Origin: JAWLHK01 sp041690355 [NCBI: bacterium]
GTDB lineage: Bacteria; J088; JAWLBW01
DNA: 64,000 nucleotides
Direction: 5' to 3'
Assembly (NCBI GenBank): GCA_041690355.1
Contig: JAWLHK010000023.1
Span: 1 to 64,000, forward strand
Shown: one piece after another, positions 25,244 to 34,105 of the stretch
How positions within the stretch are numbered: the first letter of the stretch is position 1
Layout of the letters: each line of letters begins with the position of its first letter
Program-made: the position numbers and the translations under genes
The notes under the pieces: generated by a model
Told to the model about the DNA's origin: nothing
The model's database searches: none
Seen by the model: the letters and a program-made list of their open reading frames with translations, nothing else

Positions 25244-27634
25244 GTGGCAGCGCGTAAACCCCGTAAGGGGAAATCATCTTCGTCGGGAAAGCCGGCATCG
25301 GGCGCCAAGCCGGGTGCCGGCCGCCGGCGCAGGCGCGGCGGCAGCCGTGCGCGCCTGCTGTGGTCGGGGATCGCCGTTGCCGCCGTCGTCCTGCTCGCGC
25401 TCACGGGGGGGGCGGGCTTTTACCTGTGGCGGCTCGACCGCACCGTCGTGCGCCTCTTCGAGAACAACCGCTTCGCCGTACCCTCTGCCGTCTACGCCGC
25501 CCCCACCGAGATCCGTCCCGCGCAGCCGATCGATCGAGACGGGCTCACGGCCCTTCTGCGCCAGCTCGAATATGTGCCCGGAAGAAACGAGAAGCTCAAG
25601 CCGGGCGAATACAGGGCGGTCGGCAAGCAGCGCCTCGACGTCCGGGTGCGCCCGTTCAAGCTGCCCGGCTCGAACGACGCACTGGGCAACCGGACGCTCA
25701 CGCTCACGTTCGCCCGCCAGGGCGACGGCGCAACGGTGACGGCAATCCGCGACGCGGCCGGACGCAGCCTTGCGCGCATGCAGCTCGAGCCGATGATGCT
25801 CGGCCGGTTCTACGGGGCGGCCCACGCGACACGCGAACTCGTGCACTACGACGCCATCAAGCCGCGGTTCGTGCCCGCGCTCCTCGCGGCTGAAGACAGC
25901 CGGTTCTTCGAGCACCCGGGGATCGATTTCATGGGCGTGCTGCGGGCCGCCTGGGTCAACCTGTTTCGCGGGCAGATCGTCCAGGGGGGGAGCACCGTCA
26001 CGCAGCAGCTCGTGAAAAACCTCTGGCTGACCCCCGAGCGCACCTTCAGGCGCAAGATCAGCGAAGCGCTCATGGCCGTGCTGCTCGAACGCCATTACAG
26101 CAAGGAAGAGATACTCGAGACCTACGCGAACGCCATCTACCTCGGGCAGCGCGGTTCCATCCAGGTGCTCGGCGTGGCCGAGGCGTCACGCCTGTACTTC
26201 GGCAAGCATCCGCGCGATCTGAGCTGGGGCGAGGCCGCGACCCTGGCGGGGCTCATCCGCTCGCCGGCGCTGTACAACCCCTTTCAGCACCCGAAGCGCT
26301 CGATGAAGCGGCGCGATCATGTACTGCGGCGCATGAACGACCTCGGGTTCCTCAATGAATCGGAGCTGAAGGCGGCGCTGAACGAGCCCCTGCGCACCGA
26401 GTCGACGTCGTCAGAGAACCGGAGGGCGCGCTATTTTCTCGACTATCTCGCCCGCAATCTGCGCACGCAGCACGGCGACGAAGCGCTGGAGACCGACGGG
26501 CTGCGCATTCAGTCGACCATTTCGGCGCCGCTGCAGCTCGCGGCCGAAGAATCGGTGCGCAACGGCCTGGCCTATCTGCAGGCGCGACACAAGAAGCTTT
26601 CCGGCATCCCCCTGCAGGCCGCGCTGATTTCGATTGAGCCGTACACGGGGCGCATCCTCGCGTGGGTCGGCGGGCGCAGCTACGGCGACTCGCAGTTCGA
26701 TCGCGTCGAGCAGGCCCGCCGCCAGATCGGATCGCTGATCAAGCCGTTCATCTTCTACACGGCCGTACGCGAGGGCTACGACGTCACGTCGCGCTGGAGC
26801 AACGAACCGCTGGCCGTCGAGACGCCCAAGGGGATCTGGACGCCCGAGAACTACAGCAAGCTGACCGGGGGCGAGGCGACGATGCGCCGCGCGCTCGAAG
26901 AATCACTCAACCTGCCCGCCGTGCGCATGGCGCTCCAGGTCGGTCTGAGCGAAGTAGAGAAGACGCTGCGCGCCGCCGGCTTCGACGGCGCAGTTCCGCT
27001 CGTGCCCGCTCTTGCGCTGGGGGCCATCGAGGCATCGCCGCTCGATGTCGCCCGCATGTACGCGACCCTGGCTTCGGGCGGGCGCCAGGCCTCGCCGCGC
27101 GCCCTCGACGCCGTCACCGACGACGGCAACCGGGTGCTGCGAACCTACCTGCAGCAGCCGCGCGAGACGCTGGATGCGCGCGCGGCCTACATCACGAATC
27201 AGATGCTGATCGGCGTCATCCGTAACGGAACCGGCGTGGCCGCCCAGCGCGTCCCCTACGCCGGCGATCTGGCCGGCAAGACGGGAACGACGAGCGACTA
27301 CCGCGATGCCTGGTTTGCCGGGTTCACGCCCAATCTGGTCACGGTGGTCTGGGTGGGGAGCGACGACAACCGCGATCTCGGCATGACCGGATCGCAGCTG
27401 GCCCTGCCGATCTGGGGCGAATACATGTTGACGGCCGTTCGCTGGCTCGAGGCCGAGCCGTTCGGGCAGCCGGAGGGGGTGGAGTGGATCGAAGTGGACA
27501 CGAAGACGGGCGAACTCGCGACAGAAGGCTGCCCGACGAAGCAGAAGGAAGTGTTTCTGAGCACGAACGTGCCGACCAAGCGGTGCCACGTGCACGGCGG
27601 CATTCTCGACGACATCTTCAACCTGTTCCGCTGA
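25244..27634 (+). CDS. mrcB: Bifunctional class A penicillin-binding protein, PBP1B type
   Basis: Inner-membrane peptidoglycan synthase, 796 residues. A basic N-terminus ([11 protein letters not shown]) precedes one membrane anchor (about 39-65), then a UB2H-like domain (about 70-160), which is why PBP1B is preferred over PBP1A. The GT51 glycosyltransferase has its catalytic Glu in [14 protein letters not shown] (about 215). The transpeptidase has the Ser-x-x-Lys tetrad SLIK (about 496), SLN in EESLNLPAV and KTGTT (about 678). The start is GTG. The stop overlaps the uvrA ATG by 1 nt (TGATG). Confidence 0.95.
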   Translation: MAARKPRKGKSSSSGKPASGAKPGAGRRRRRGGSRARLLWSGIAVAAVVLLALTGGAGFYLWRLDRTVVRLFENNRFAVPSAVYAAPTEIRPAQPIDRDGLTALLRQLEYVPGRNEKLKPGEYRAVGKQRLDVRVRPFKLPGSNDALGNRTLTLTFARQGDGATVTAIRDAAGRSLARMQLEPMMLGRFYGAAHATRELVHYDAIKPRFVPALLAAEDSRFFEHPGIDFMGVLRAAWVNLFRGQIVQGGSTVTQQLVKNLWLTPERTFRRKISEALMAVLLERHYSKEEILETYANAIYLGQRGSIQVLGVAEASRLYFGKHPRDLSWGEAATLAGLIRSPALYNPFQHPKRSMKRRDHVLRRMNDLGFLNESELKAALNEPLRTESTSSENRRARYFLDYLARNLRTQHGDEALETDGLRIQSTISAPLQLAAEESVRNGLAYLQARHKKLSGIPLQAALISIEPYTGRILAWVGGRSYGDSQFDRVEQARRQIGSLIKPFIFYTAVREGYDVTSRWSNEPLAVETPKGIWTPENYSKLTGGEATMRRALEESLNLPAVRMALQVGLSEVEKTLRAAGFDGAVPLVPALALGAIEASPLDVARMYATLASGGRQASPRALDAVTDDGNRVLRTYLQQPRETLDARAAYITNQMLIGVIRNGTGVAAQRVPYAGDLAGKTGTTSDYRDAWFAGFTPNLVTVVWVGSDDNRDLGMTGSQLALPIWGEYMLTAVRWLEAEPFGQPEGVEWIEVDTKTGELATEGCPTKQKEVFLSTNVPTKRCHVHGGILDDIFNLFR

Positions 27635-30453
27635 TGCAGACGACGCAAGCCGACGAGTTCGAACCGACGCAGCCCGAGACGCCCCCGCGCCCGCGGCCGC
27701 CCATCGAGCTGATCGGCGTGCGCCAGCACAACCTGAAGGATCTGACGCTCGAGATCCCGCGCGGCAGGTTCACGGTCGTGACCGGGCCGAGCGGCAGCGG
27801 CAAGAGCTCCCTGGCCTTCGACACCCTCTACGCCGAGGGGCAGCGGCGCTATGTCGAATCGCTGTCGACCTACGTGCGGCAGTTTCTCGAACGCATGCCG
27901 CGCCCCGACGTCGACCTGATTCGCAACATCCCGCCGGCCATCGCGCTTCAGCAGCACAATGCCGCTCGCTCGAGCCGGAGCACCGTGGCGACGGCGACCG
28001 AAATCGCCGACTATCTGCGCCTGCTCTGGGCCACGGTAGGCGAAACCCGCTGCAGCGGGTGCGATCGCATCGTCAAGGGGAGCGACCCCACGCGCGCGGC
28101 CGAAGAGCTCCTCGCGGCGCACCCGGGCGAGACGGCCGTCGTGCTCTTCTCCGCCTTCCCCTCGACGGGCAAGCTCACCGCCGCGGCCCGGAAAGAACGG
28201 CTGGCAGAGCTGCAGCGCGCCGGCTACACACGCGGCTTCCGGAACGGTTCCGTTCTTCCGCTCGCCGAAGTGGAGTCGGCCCGTTCGATACCCGCGGGCC
28301 TGGAAGTGGCCGTCTCGCGAATCACGCTCGCCCCCGAACACCGCAACCGCCTCGTCGAAGGAATCGAGCAGGCGCTGACCGAGGGGCACGGCTTCGCCGT
28401 CGTGCAGCTCGGCGACGGCCGCCGCGTCGCAGTCACCGATCGGTTCGCCTGCGCCGAGTGCCGGCTCGTGTACGAACCGCCGGTGCCGCGGTTGTTCTCC
28501 TTCAACAATCCGTTCGGCGCCTGCCCGGCCTGCAAGGGATTCGGAAATATCCTCGAGTACGACCGCGGCCTGATTCTGCCCAATCCGCACCTCACCCTGA
28601 GCGACGGTGCCATCGATCCGTTCACGAAGCCGAGCTACGAGCACTGGAACGACGCCATCCTCAAGCATGTCCATACCAAGGGCATTCCGATCGACGTGCC
28701 GGTTGCGCAGTTGACCGAAGAACAGCTCGACCTGCTGTTCGCGGGGGCGCCCGGATTTCCCGGCATTCTCGGCTACTTCGCGCGCCTCGAAACGAAGAAG
28801 TACAAGCTGCACGTGCGCGTCTTCATCAGCCGCTACAAATCAGAACGGCCGTGCCAGGACTGCGGCGGCTCGCGGCTGCGCGAGGCGGCCCGGCGCGTCA
28901 CCGTCGGCGGAAGGGGCATCGACGAAATCAGCCGCCTCAACTTTCAGGATCTGCATGCCTGGCTCGGCGATCTGGCCGGCGAACTGCGCGGGGACGCCGC
29001 CGGCCAGCGCATTCTGATGGAACTCGAGAAGCGCTGCCGCTACGCGCTCGAGGTCGGCATCGGCTACCTGACGCTCGATCGCATGATGCGCACCCTCTCG
29101 GGGGGCGAGGCGCAGCGCATCGGGCTCGCGAACCAGCTCGGCAACGGCCTGACCGATACGATGTACGTGCTCGACGAGCCGACCATCGGCCTGCATCCGC
29201 ACAATACCGAGCGGCTGCTGCACGTGCTGCAGGATCTGGTCGAGCGCGGGAACACGCTCGTCGTCGTCGAGCACGACGCCGACGTCATCCGCAGGGCAGA
29301 CCACATCGTCGAACTCGGACCCGAGTCGGGGGTGCGCGGCGGCGAGCTGCTTTATGCGGGCCCGGCCGGCAAACCCTATCTCGCGGCCGAGACGGTCACG
29401 GCCCGCTATCTTACGGGACGAAGCGCCATCCCGATTCCCGCAAAGCGCCGCGGGGGGAGCGGGGAAATCCGCATTACCGGGGCCTGTGAGAACAATCTGA
29501 AAGACGTTACGCTGCGTATCCCCCTGCAGACGCTCACCTGTGTCACCGGGGTGAGCGGTTCGGGCAAGAGCACCCTCGTGCACCAGACGCTGTACGGCGC
29601 CCTGGCGCGCATCTTCGGCCTGGGGTACGAACAGCTCGGCGAGTTCGACGAGATCCAGGGGCTCAACCTGATCCGCGGCGTCGTGCTCGTCGATCAGCAG
29701 CCCATCGGGAAGACGGCGCGCTCGATTCCGGCCACCTATCTCGGCGTCTACGACGAGATTCGCAAAGCCCTGGCGGGCAGCGAGCTCGCCAGACAGCGCG
29801 GGTGGAAACCCGGATACTTCTCGTTCAACGTGAGCGGCGGGCGCTGTGAGCGCTGCGGCGGCACGGGCACCGAGATCGTCGAAATGCACTTTCTCTCGGA
29901 CCTCGAGATCACCTGCGAGGTCTGCGAGGGGCTGCGCTTCACCCAGGACGCCCTCGAAGCCCGGTACCGGGGGAAAAACGTGGCCGAGATCCTGGCCCTC
30001 ACGGCCGACGAAGCGGTACGCTTCTTTCATCACGACCGCAAGATCGTCGAGCGGCTGCGCCTGATGCAGGATGTGGGGCTGGGTTATCTGACGCTGGGGC
30101 AGTCGGCGCGCACCCTCTCCGGAGGCGAGAGCCAGCGTCTCAAGGTCGCCTCGGAGCTGAGCACGCGCCGCCAGCGCACCCTGTTCATCCTCGACGAGCC
30201 GACGACCGGGCTGCACATGGACGAGGTGGCCATGCTCATCAAGGTGCTGAACCGGCTGGTCGACGAAGGCAATACGGTGCTCGTGGTCGAGCACAACCTG
30301 GACGTCATGAAAGCCTCGGATTACATCGTCGACATGGGCCCCGGCGGCGGCGAACACGGCGGCCGGCTCGTGGCCGAGGGAACGCCCGAGGACGTCGCCC
30401 GCAGCCGCCGCAGTCTGACCGGGCGCTACCTGCGCGACGCCCTGAAAGGCTGA
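27634..30453 (+). CDS. uvrA: UvrABC excinuclease subunit A
   Basis: Damage-recognition ATPase of nucleotide excision repair, 939 residues. Two ABC modules are present: Walker [11 protein letters not shown] (about 50) and [10 protein letters not shown] (about 640), with signatures [12 protein letters not shown] (about 488) and [14 protein letters not shown] (about 827). Zinc modules are CAECRLVY ... CPACKGFG in the first half and CERCGGTG ... CEVCEG in the second. The ATG at 27634 is preferred because it overlaps the PBP stop; longer in-frame readings run inside the PBP gene. Coupling of uvrA to a PBP gene is unusual but the two may simply be neighbours. Confidence 0.98.
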   Translation: MQTTQADEFEPTQPETPPRPRPPIELIGVRQHNLKDLTLEIPRGRFTVVTGPSGSGKSSLAFDTLYAEGQRRYVESLSTYVRQFLERMPRPDVDLIRNIPPAIALQQHNAARSSRSTVATATEIADYLRLLWATVGETRCSGCDRIVKGSDPTRAAEELLAAHPGETAVVLFSAFPSTGKLTAAARKERLAELQRAGYTRGFRNGSVLPLAEVESARSIPAGLEVAVSRITLAPEHRNRLVEGIEQALTEGHGFAVVQLGDGRRVAVTDRFACAECRLVYEPPVPRLFSFNNPFGACPACKGFGNILEYDRGLILPNPHLTLSDGAIDPFTKPSYEHWNDAILKHVHTKGIPIDVPVAQLTEEQLDLLFAGAPGFPGILGYFARLETKKYKLHVRVFISRYKSERPCQDCGGSRLREAARRVTVGGRGIDEISRLNFQDLHAWLGDLAGELRGDAAGQRILMELEKRCRYALEVGIGYLTLDRMMRTLSGGEAQRIGLANQLGNGLTDTMYVLDEPTIGLHPHNTERLLHVLQDLVERGNTLVVVEHDADVIRRADHIVELGPESGVRGGELLYAGPAGKPYLAAETVTARYLTGRSAIPIPAKRRGGSGEIRITGACENNLKDVTLRIPLQTLTCVTGVSGSGKSTLVHQTLYGALARIFGLGYEQLGEFDEIQGLNLIRGVVLVDQQPIGKTARSIPATYLGVYDEIRKALAGSELARQRGWKPGYFSFNVSGGRCERCGGTGTEIVEMHFLSDLEITCEVCEGLRFTQDALEARYRGKNVAEILALTADEAVRFFHHDRKIVERLRLMQDVGLGYLTLGQSARTLSGGESQRLKVASELSTRRQRTLFILDEPTTGLHMDEVAMLIKVLNRLVDEGNTVLVVEHNLDVMKASDYIVDMGPGGGEHGGRLVAEGTPEDVARSRRSLTGRYLRDALKG

Positions 30454-30456
30454 CCC

Positions 30457-30486
30457 TTGGCTCGGGGCGCAGGGTTTTGCTATGCT
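30457..30486 (+). promoter_or_regulatory. Promoter of the MXAN_5187-like gene
   Basis: TTGGCT (30457-30462), 18-nt spacer, TATGCT (30481-30486) preceded by TGC (extended -10). The ATG at 30495 is 8 nt past the -10, so the message may be leaderless; no ribosome site is present. Confidence 0.5.
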
Positions 30487-30494
30487 GTGTGTCG

Positions 30495-31109
30495 ATGCTG
30501 CCTTCGAACGCCCCGAAAAACGCGAACGCCATCGCGAAAGAAGAGCTCGATCGCTTTGAACAGCTGATCGAGAAGCTGAAAGTACTGTACGAGCAGTACT
30601 TCCAGGGATTCGAGCGCCTGCCCCCCGACAAGCTTCGGCAGGAAGCCGAAAAGCTCCACCGCAAGTACCTGACGATTCGCTCGCCGAACACGGGCATCAA
30701 GTTCCGCGCCCAGACGCTCACGAGCCGCATGACCTCGTACCGGACGCTCTGGGACAAGACGCTGCAGCAGATTGAAGACGGCACCTACCGCAAGCATGTC
30801 TACCGCGCCAATCTGAAGGCCAAGTACGCCGCAGAACGGTCGCCGAGCACGCGGCACGAAGAGATCATCGAGGATGCCGAGCTCGTCGACGAGTCGCCGC
30901 AGCGCAAGTGGGGCTCGGTCTTCGAGCAGTACGTCAGCGCCCGGGGCACCAGCGGCGAAGGGGTCAAGGGGCTCACGTACGAGAAGCTCCACGACGTGCT
31001 CGAAAAACAGGCCGCCCAGCTGCGCCAGAAGTACCAAGCCCGCGACGTCGAGTTCAAGGTCGTCGTCGAAGAGGGCAAGGCCAAGGTCAAGGCCGTTCCC
31101 AAAAAGTAG
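30495..31109 (+). CDS. MXAN_5187 C-terminal-like protein
   Basis: 204-residue soluble, mostly helical protein. The pattern EELDRFEQLIEKLKVLYEQY, then FRAQTLTSRMTSYRTLWDKT and QQIEDGTYRKH, and the closing KYQARDVEFKVVVEEGKAKV, match what I remember of the MXAN_5187 C-terminal domain family of Myxococcota and related groups. Function is unknown. The second half (KLHDVLEKQAAQLRQKYQ) resembles a short helical tail. The ATG at 30495 is chosen because it fits the promoter; an in-frame ATG also lies at 30477. It begins a series of plus-strand genes up to 34.0 kb. Confidence 0.7.
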   Translation: MLPSNAPKNANAIAKEELDRFEQLIEKLKVLYEQYFQGFERLPPDKLRQEAEKLHRKYLTIRSPNTGIKFRAQTLTSRMTSYRTLWDKTLQQIEDGTYRKHVYRANLKAKYAAERSPSTRHEEIIEDAELVDESPQRKWGSVFEQYVSARGTSGEGVKGLTYEKLHDVLEKQAAQLRQKYQARDVEFKVVVEEGKAKVKAVPKK

Positions 31110-31180
31110 TCCGCAAGCGCCTGCCGAGCGGTCCATAGTGGCGGCGACCGCCCCCCTGTGCTACTGTAGAGGGGGCACGT

Positions 31181-31642
31181 ATGTACAGGTATTTGCTGAC
31201 CATTCTCGTATCGCTCGTCTTGACGGCCGCCCTCACGGCGACCGGCGCCATGGCTGCGCCCGAAACCGAGGGATCTCCGGCTGAACTCGCCGCGCGCACG
31301 CAGAGCCTGTACGAGGTGCTCCTGCGCAAGAACGTGCGCCATTACCGCGTGCGCGAAGATCTCGCCCCCTTTTTCCGCAACCAGGAAGACCTCTCGAACT
31401 TCATCATCCGGCTCGCGCGCGAGCTGAAGGACGAAGGGGTCGGGGGCAACCCCATCGAAGCGTTCGAGGTGGGGAACATTGAAGTCGTGGAAGCCACCGG
31501 GTACGGCGAAACCGAGACGAAGCTGACGGTCGACTGGCTTCTCTTTTTCAACCGATCGCTCGAGCGCCACGACCGCTGGCAGCTCGTCGACGGCCGCTGG
31601 TACGTCGATCCGCCCCCCCTGAAGAACCTGGACTATCCGTGA
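31181..31642 (+). CDS. Secreted hypothetical protein
   Basis: 153-residue protein with a signal peptide (about 1-25, ending ATGAMAA). The mature part (QSLYEVLLRKNVRHYRVRED ... FFRNQEDLSNFI) resembles the small NTF2-like or lumazine-type exported domains whose last part reads RWQLVDGRWYVDPPP, a frequent ending in proteins predicted to bind ligands in a cone fold. No firm family assignment. It overlaps the next gene by 4 nt (GTGA at 31639). Confidence 0.7.
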   Translation: MYRYLLTILVSLVLTAALTATGAMAAPETEGSPAELAARTQSLYEVLLRKNVRHYRVREDLAPFFRNQEDLSNFIIRLARELKDEGVGGNPIEAFEVGNIEVVEATGYGETETKLTVDWLLFFNRSLERHDRWQLVDGRWYVDPPPLKNLDYP

Positions 31643-31911
31643 CCGACGCCGAAAACATGCGCAGGCTCCTGGCCGAGACCTTGGAGAAGCTGGGGGTCTC
31701 GGTGCAGCGGGTGCGGCGCGGCGACGATGAAGGGGCCGGCGGCGGCCTCTGTCTCATCCGCGGGCGTCACGTCGTCTTTCTCGATGCCGGCAACACCGTC
31801 AGCCGCGATCTGGAACTGCTCACCGATGCCCTGAGCCGCGTACACGACGGGGCATCCTTTCTGCCGCCGGCCGTGCGCGAATGGCTCGACCGGCATCCGC
31901 CCACAGTGTAA
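31639..31911 (+). CDS. Small hypothetical protein (90 residues)
   Basis: Soluble 90-residue protein starting with GTG inside the stop of the preceding gene (4-nt overlap). It has an amphipathic N-terminal helix (RRLLAETLEKLGVSV), a beta hairpin (LCLIRGRHVVFLDAGNTVS) and a helical end (LELLTDALSRVHDG). No family recognised. Tight coupling to the secreted protein upstream suggests a shared function, but the two should lie in different compartments. Confidence 0.6.
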   Translation: MTDAENMRRLLAETLEKLGVSVQRVRRGDDEGAGGGLCLIRGRHVVFLDAGNTVSRDLELLTDALSRVHDGASFLPPAVREWLDRHPPTV

Positions 31912-31927
31912 GCCCTCAGGAGTCTGC

Positions 31928-32683
31928 ATGCGTCTGTTCGTTTTCCTTCTCGCCCTCGCCTGGACCACCCCCGCCTTCGCCGAATCGGGACGGGAAATCA
32001 TCGACAAGGTCATCAAGCAGCCGTCGCCGAAGAACGCGCAGGCCACCGTCAAGATGACGCTCTCGGGCGATCGCGGCGGAGAGCGGCGCCTGAAGTCCTT
32101 CATCCAGCGCGACGGCGACCGCACGAACACGGTCATCAAATTCGAAGAGCCGGCCGACTACCGCGGCGCCGGCATTCTCGCCCTCGACAAGGGAAACGGG
32201 AAGACCGATCGCTTCATCCGCCTGAATTCGAGCCCGCGCGTGCGGCCGCTTCCCTCGGGATCGCAGTCGGGCAAGTTTCTGCAGACCGATTTCTCCTACG
32301 AAGACATGGACGGCCAGCGCGACGCCGACAAGGCCGACCATGAACTGCTGCGCGAAGAAAAGCTGGCCGGACAGGACGTCTGGGTCGTCGCCAGCACCCC
32401 GCACAAGGATGCCGGGAGCGCCTACGGCAAGATCGTCCAGTGGATTCGCAAGGACGCCCTCGTGCCCGTGCAGATCGAGTTCTTCAAGAACAAGGGAGAC
32501 GACAAGCCGCTGAAGCGGCTCGTGGTCGACGAGGTCAAGAAGATCGACGGCTACTGGATCTCGACGCGCAGCACGATGTCGACCCTGGCCGAGGGAACGT
32601 CGACGAAGCTCGAGATCCTCGACACCGACTTCAAGACCGCGATTCCGTCCCGCGTCTTCAACAAGCGCTTTCTCGAGGAGTAA
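31928..32683 (+). CDS. LolA-like outer-membrane lipoprotein-sorting protein (copy 1)
   Basis: 251-residue periplasmic protein of the LolA/LolB-like half-barrel fold found next to hydrophobe transporters. The signal peptide ends TPAFA (about 19). Typical stretches are AQATVKMTLSGDRGGERRLK, VIKFEEPADYRGAGILALDK and KRLVVDEVKKIDGYWISTRS. It probably shuttles a lipid or lipid-like compound across the periplasm. The outer-membrane gene follows after 3 nt, but no inner-membrane pump is next to the pair. A second related gene lies at 44412. Confidence 0.85.
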   Translation: MRLFVFLLALAWTTPAFAESGREIIDKVIKQPSPKNAQATVKMTLSGDRGGERRLKSFIQRDGDRTNTVIKFEEPADYRGAGILALDKGNGKTDRFIRLNSSPRVRPLPSGSQSGKFLQTDFSYEDMDGQRDADKADHELLREEKLAGQDVWVVASTPHKDAGSAYGKIVQWIRKDALVPVQIEFFKNKGDDKPLKRLVVDEVKKIDGYWISTRSTMSTLAEGTSTKLEILDTDFKTAIPSRVFNKRFLEE

Positions 32684-32686
32684 GCC

Positions 32687-34042
32687 ATTTCATCGCTGCG
32701 TGCATTTCTGATCGCAGCCGCGCTGCTCGCGCCGGCCGCGGCCCGGGCCGAAGTCAGCCTCGGCGGGCTGGCGTACAGCCGCGTCAACGCCGACCTGCGC
32801 CAGGACAACGCCTACGAGGACAACCTCGAGTGGCGCAACAAGATCTTTCTCGAGCTGAAGGCCGATGCGAGCGAGCGCTGGCTGGCGAATTTCTCGCTGC
32901 TCGCCGAGCATGCGACCCTCTCGGGGCAGCGCGACCGGTCGGCGTGGGCCGTCGGGCTCTACGAAGGGTACGTGCGGCACCGCACGGGCGACTTCGATCT
33001 CTTCGTGGGCAAGCAGAAGGTCAACTGGGGGGTCGGCGACGTCTCGGTGCTCGACGCCATCAATCCGCGCAACATGGAGGAGTTCGTCGCCCGCGAAGAC
33101 GAATTCGCCAAGCTGCCGGTGCTCATGGTGCGCGGCGTCTACCTGCTCGACAACGGCTCGATGGAGTTCATCTACCAGCCGTTCTACGAGCCGACGAACA
33201 TGCCCCTGTTCGGTTCAGACTGGGCGATGATCAATAACGAGGCGGTGGGCGCCTATCGCGGCGAAATCGACGTCGACGCCGTCTTTCTGCAGGGGGCCAA
33301 GCCGGGGATCGAAGCTTTTCCCGAAGCCAACGCCGTGAACGGCGCGCTGGCCGGCCGGTGGAACACGTCGGGCGACAGCTTCGACTACCAGGTGCAGATC
33401 GTCAACGGCTGGGAGCTGTTTCCGCTCTTCGAATTCAACCCGGATTTCGTGCGCTATCTGGAAGCGCAGCCCGAAGGGGCGCGGCGCACGCTCGAGAGCC
33501 TGAGCCCGCAGGAGGCGCTCGCCTATGCGCCGCTCTACGAGTCGCGCCCGATTCGCCAGACGATGGTCGGCGGCGGGATGTCCGGATTTCTCGGCGACTG
33601 GACGCTGCGGGCCGAAGCGGCGAGCATCCATCCGCAGGAGCTGTACACCACCGACTTCAAGCTGACCGAGCACACGATCGCCACCGGAAGCTTCGGCCTC
33701 GATCGCTTTCTGCCGTGGAGCCTGTACGCGAACGTGACCTACCTGGCGGCCTGGATCTCGGGCTATCCCGACGAAGGGCTTTTCCTGGTCGACCCGTACA
33801 ATCACTTCGTCGTCGGCCTGCTGCGCGGCGGATATTTCGATGACCTGCTGACCCCCGAGCTGCGGGTGGTCTACAACATCGGCCGCGGCGACAGCATGGT
33901 AAACCCGCGGATTCCCATCCGTCTGGCCGATGCCGTGCAGCTCACGCTGGGCGCCTACCTGCTCTCGGGCGAGGCCGAAACAATCTTCGGCCAGTTCAGC
34001 GACAACGGCTTCGGATACGCCCAGCTGCGCTACGCGTACTAG
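32687..34042 (+). CDS. DUF1302-like outer-membrane protein, apparent ATT start
   Basis: 451-residue predicted outer-membrane barrel. Reading from an ATT at 32687 gives a normal signal peptide (SSLRAFLIAAALLAPAAARA) cleaved before EVSLGG. There is no ATG, GTG or TTG in frame before 32972, which would remove the signal peptide and about 95 residues. AGGAG sits 6 nt before the ATT, inside the end of the LolA-like gene. The body has the family pattern FVGKQKVNWGVGDVSVLDAI followed by INPRNMEEFVA, then amphipathic strands ending YAQLRYAY with a C-terminal aromatic. It is likely the outer-membrane partner of the LolA-like protein. Confidence 0.75.
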   Translation: MSSLRAFLIAAALLAPAAARAEVSLGGLAYSRVNADLRQDNAYEDNLEWRNKIFLELKADASERWLANFSLLAEHATLSGQRDRSAWAVGLYEGYVRHRTGDFDLFVGKQKVNWGVGDVSVLDAINPRNMEEFVAREDEFAKLPVLMVRGVYLLDNGSMEFIYQPFYEPTNMPLFGSDWAMINNEAVGAYRGEIDVDAVFLQGAKPGIEAFPEANAVNGALAGRWNTSGDSFDYQVQIVNGWELFPLFEFNPDFVRYLEAQPEGARRTLESLSPQEALAYAPLYESRPIRQTMVGGGMSGFLGDWTLRAEAASIHPQELYTTDFKLTEHTIATGSFGLDRFLPWSLYANVTYLAAWISGYPDEGLFLVDPYNHFVVGLLRGGYFDDLLTPELRVVYNIGRGDSMVNPRIPIRLADAVQLTLGAYLLSGEAETIFGQFSDNGFGYAQLRYAY

Positions 34043-34105
34043 CCGGGCGGAGCCGGGTTCCGCGGAAACAGGAAGGCGATTCCGCTCGCCGGCGCCGCTT
34101 CACCC

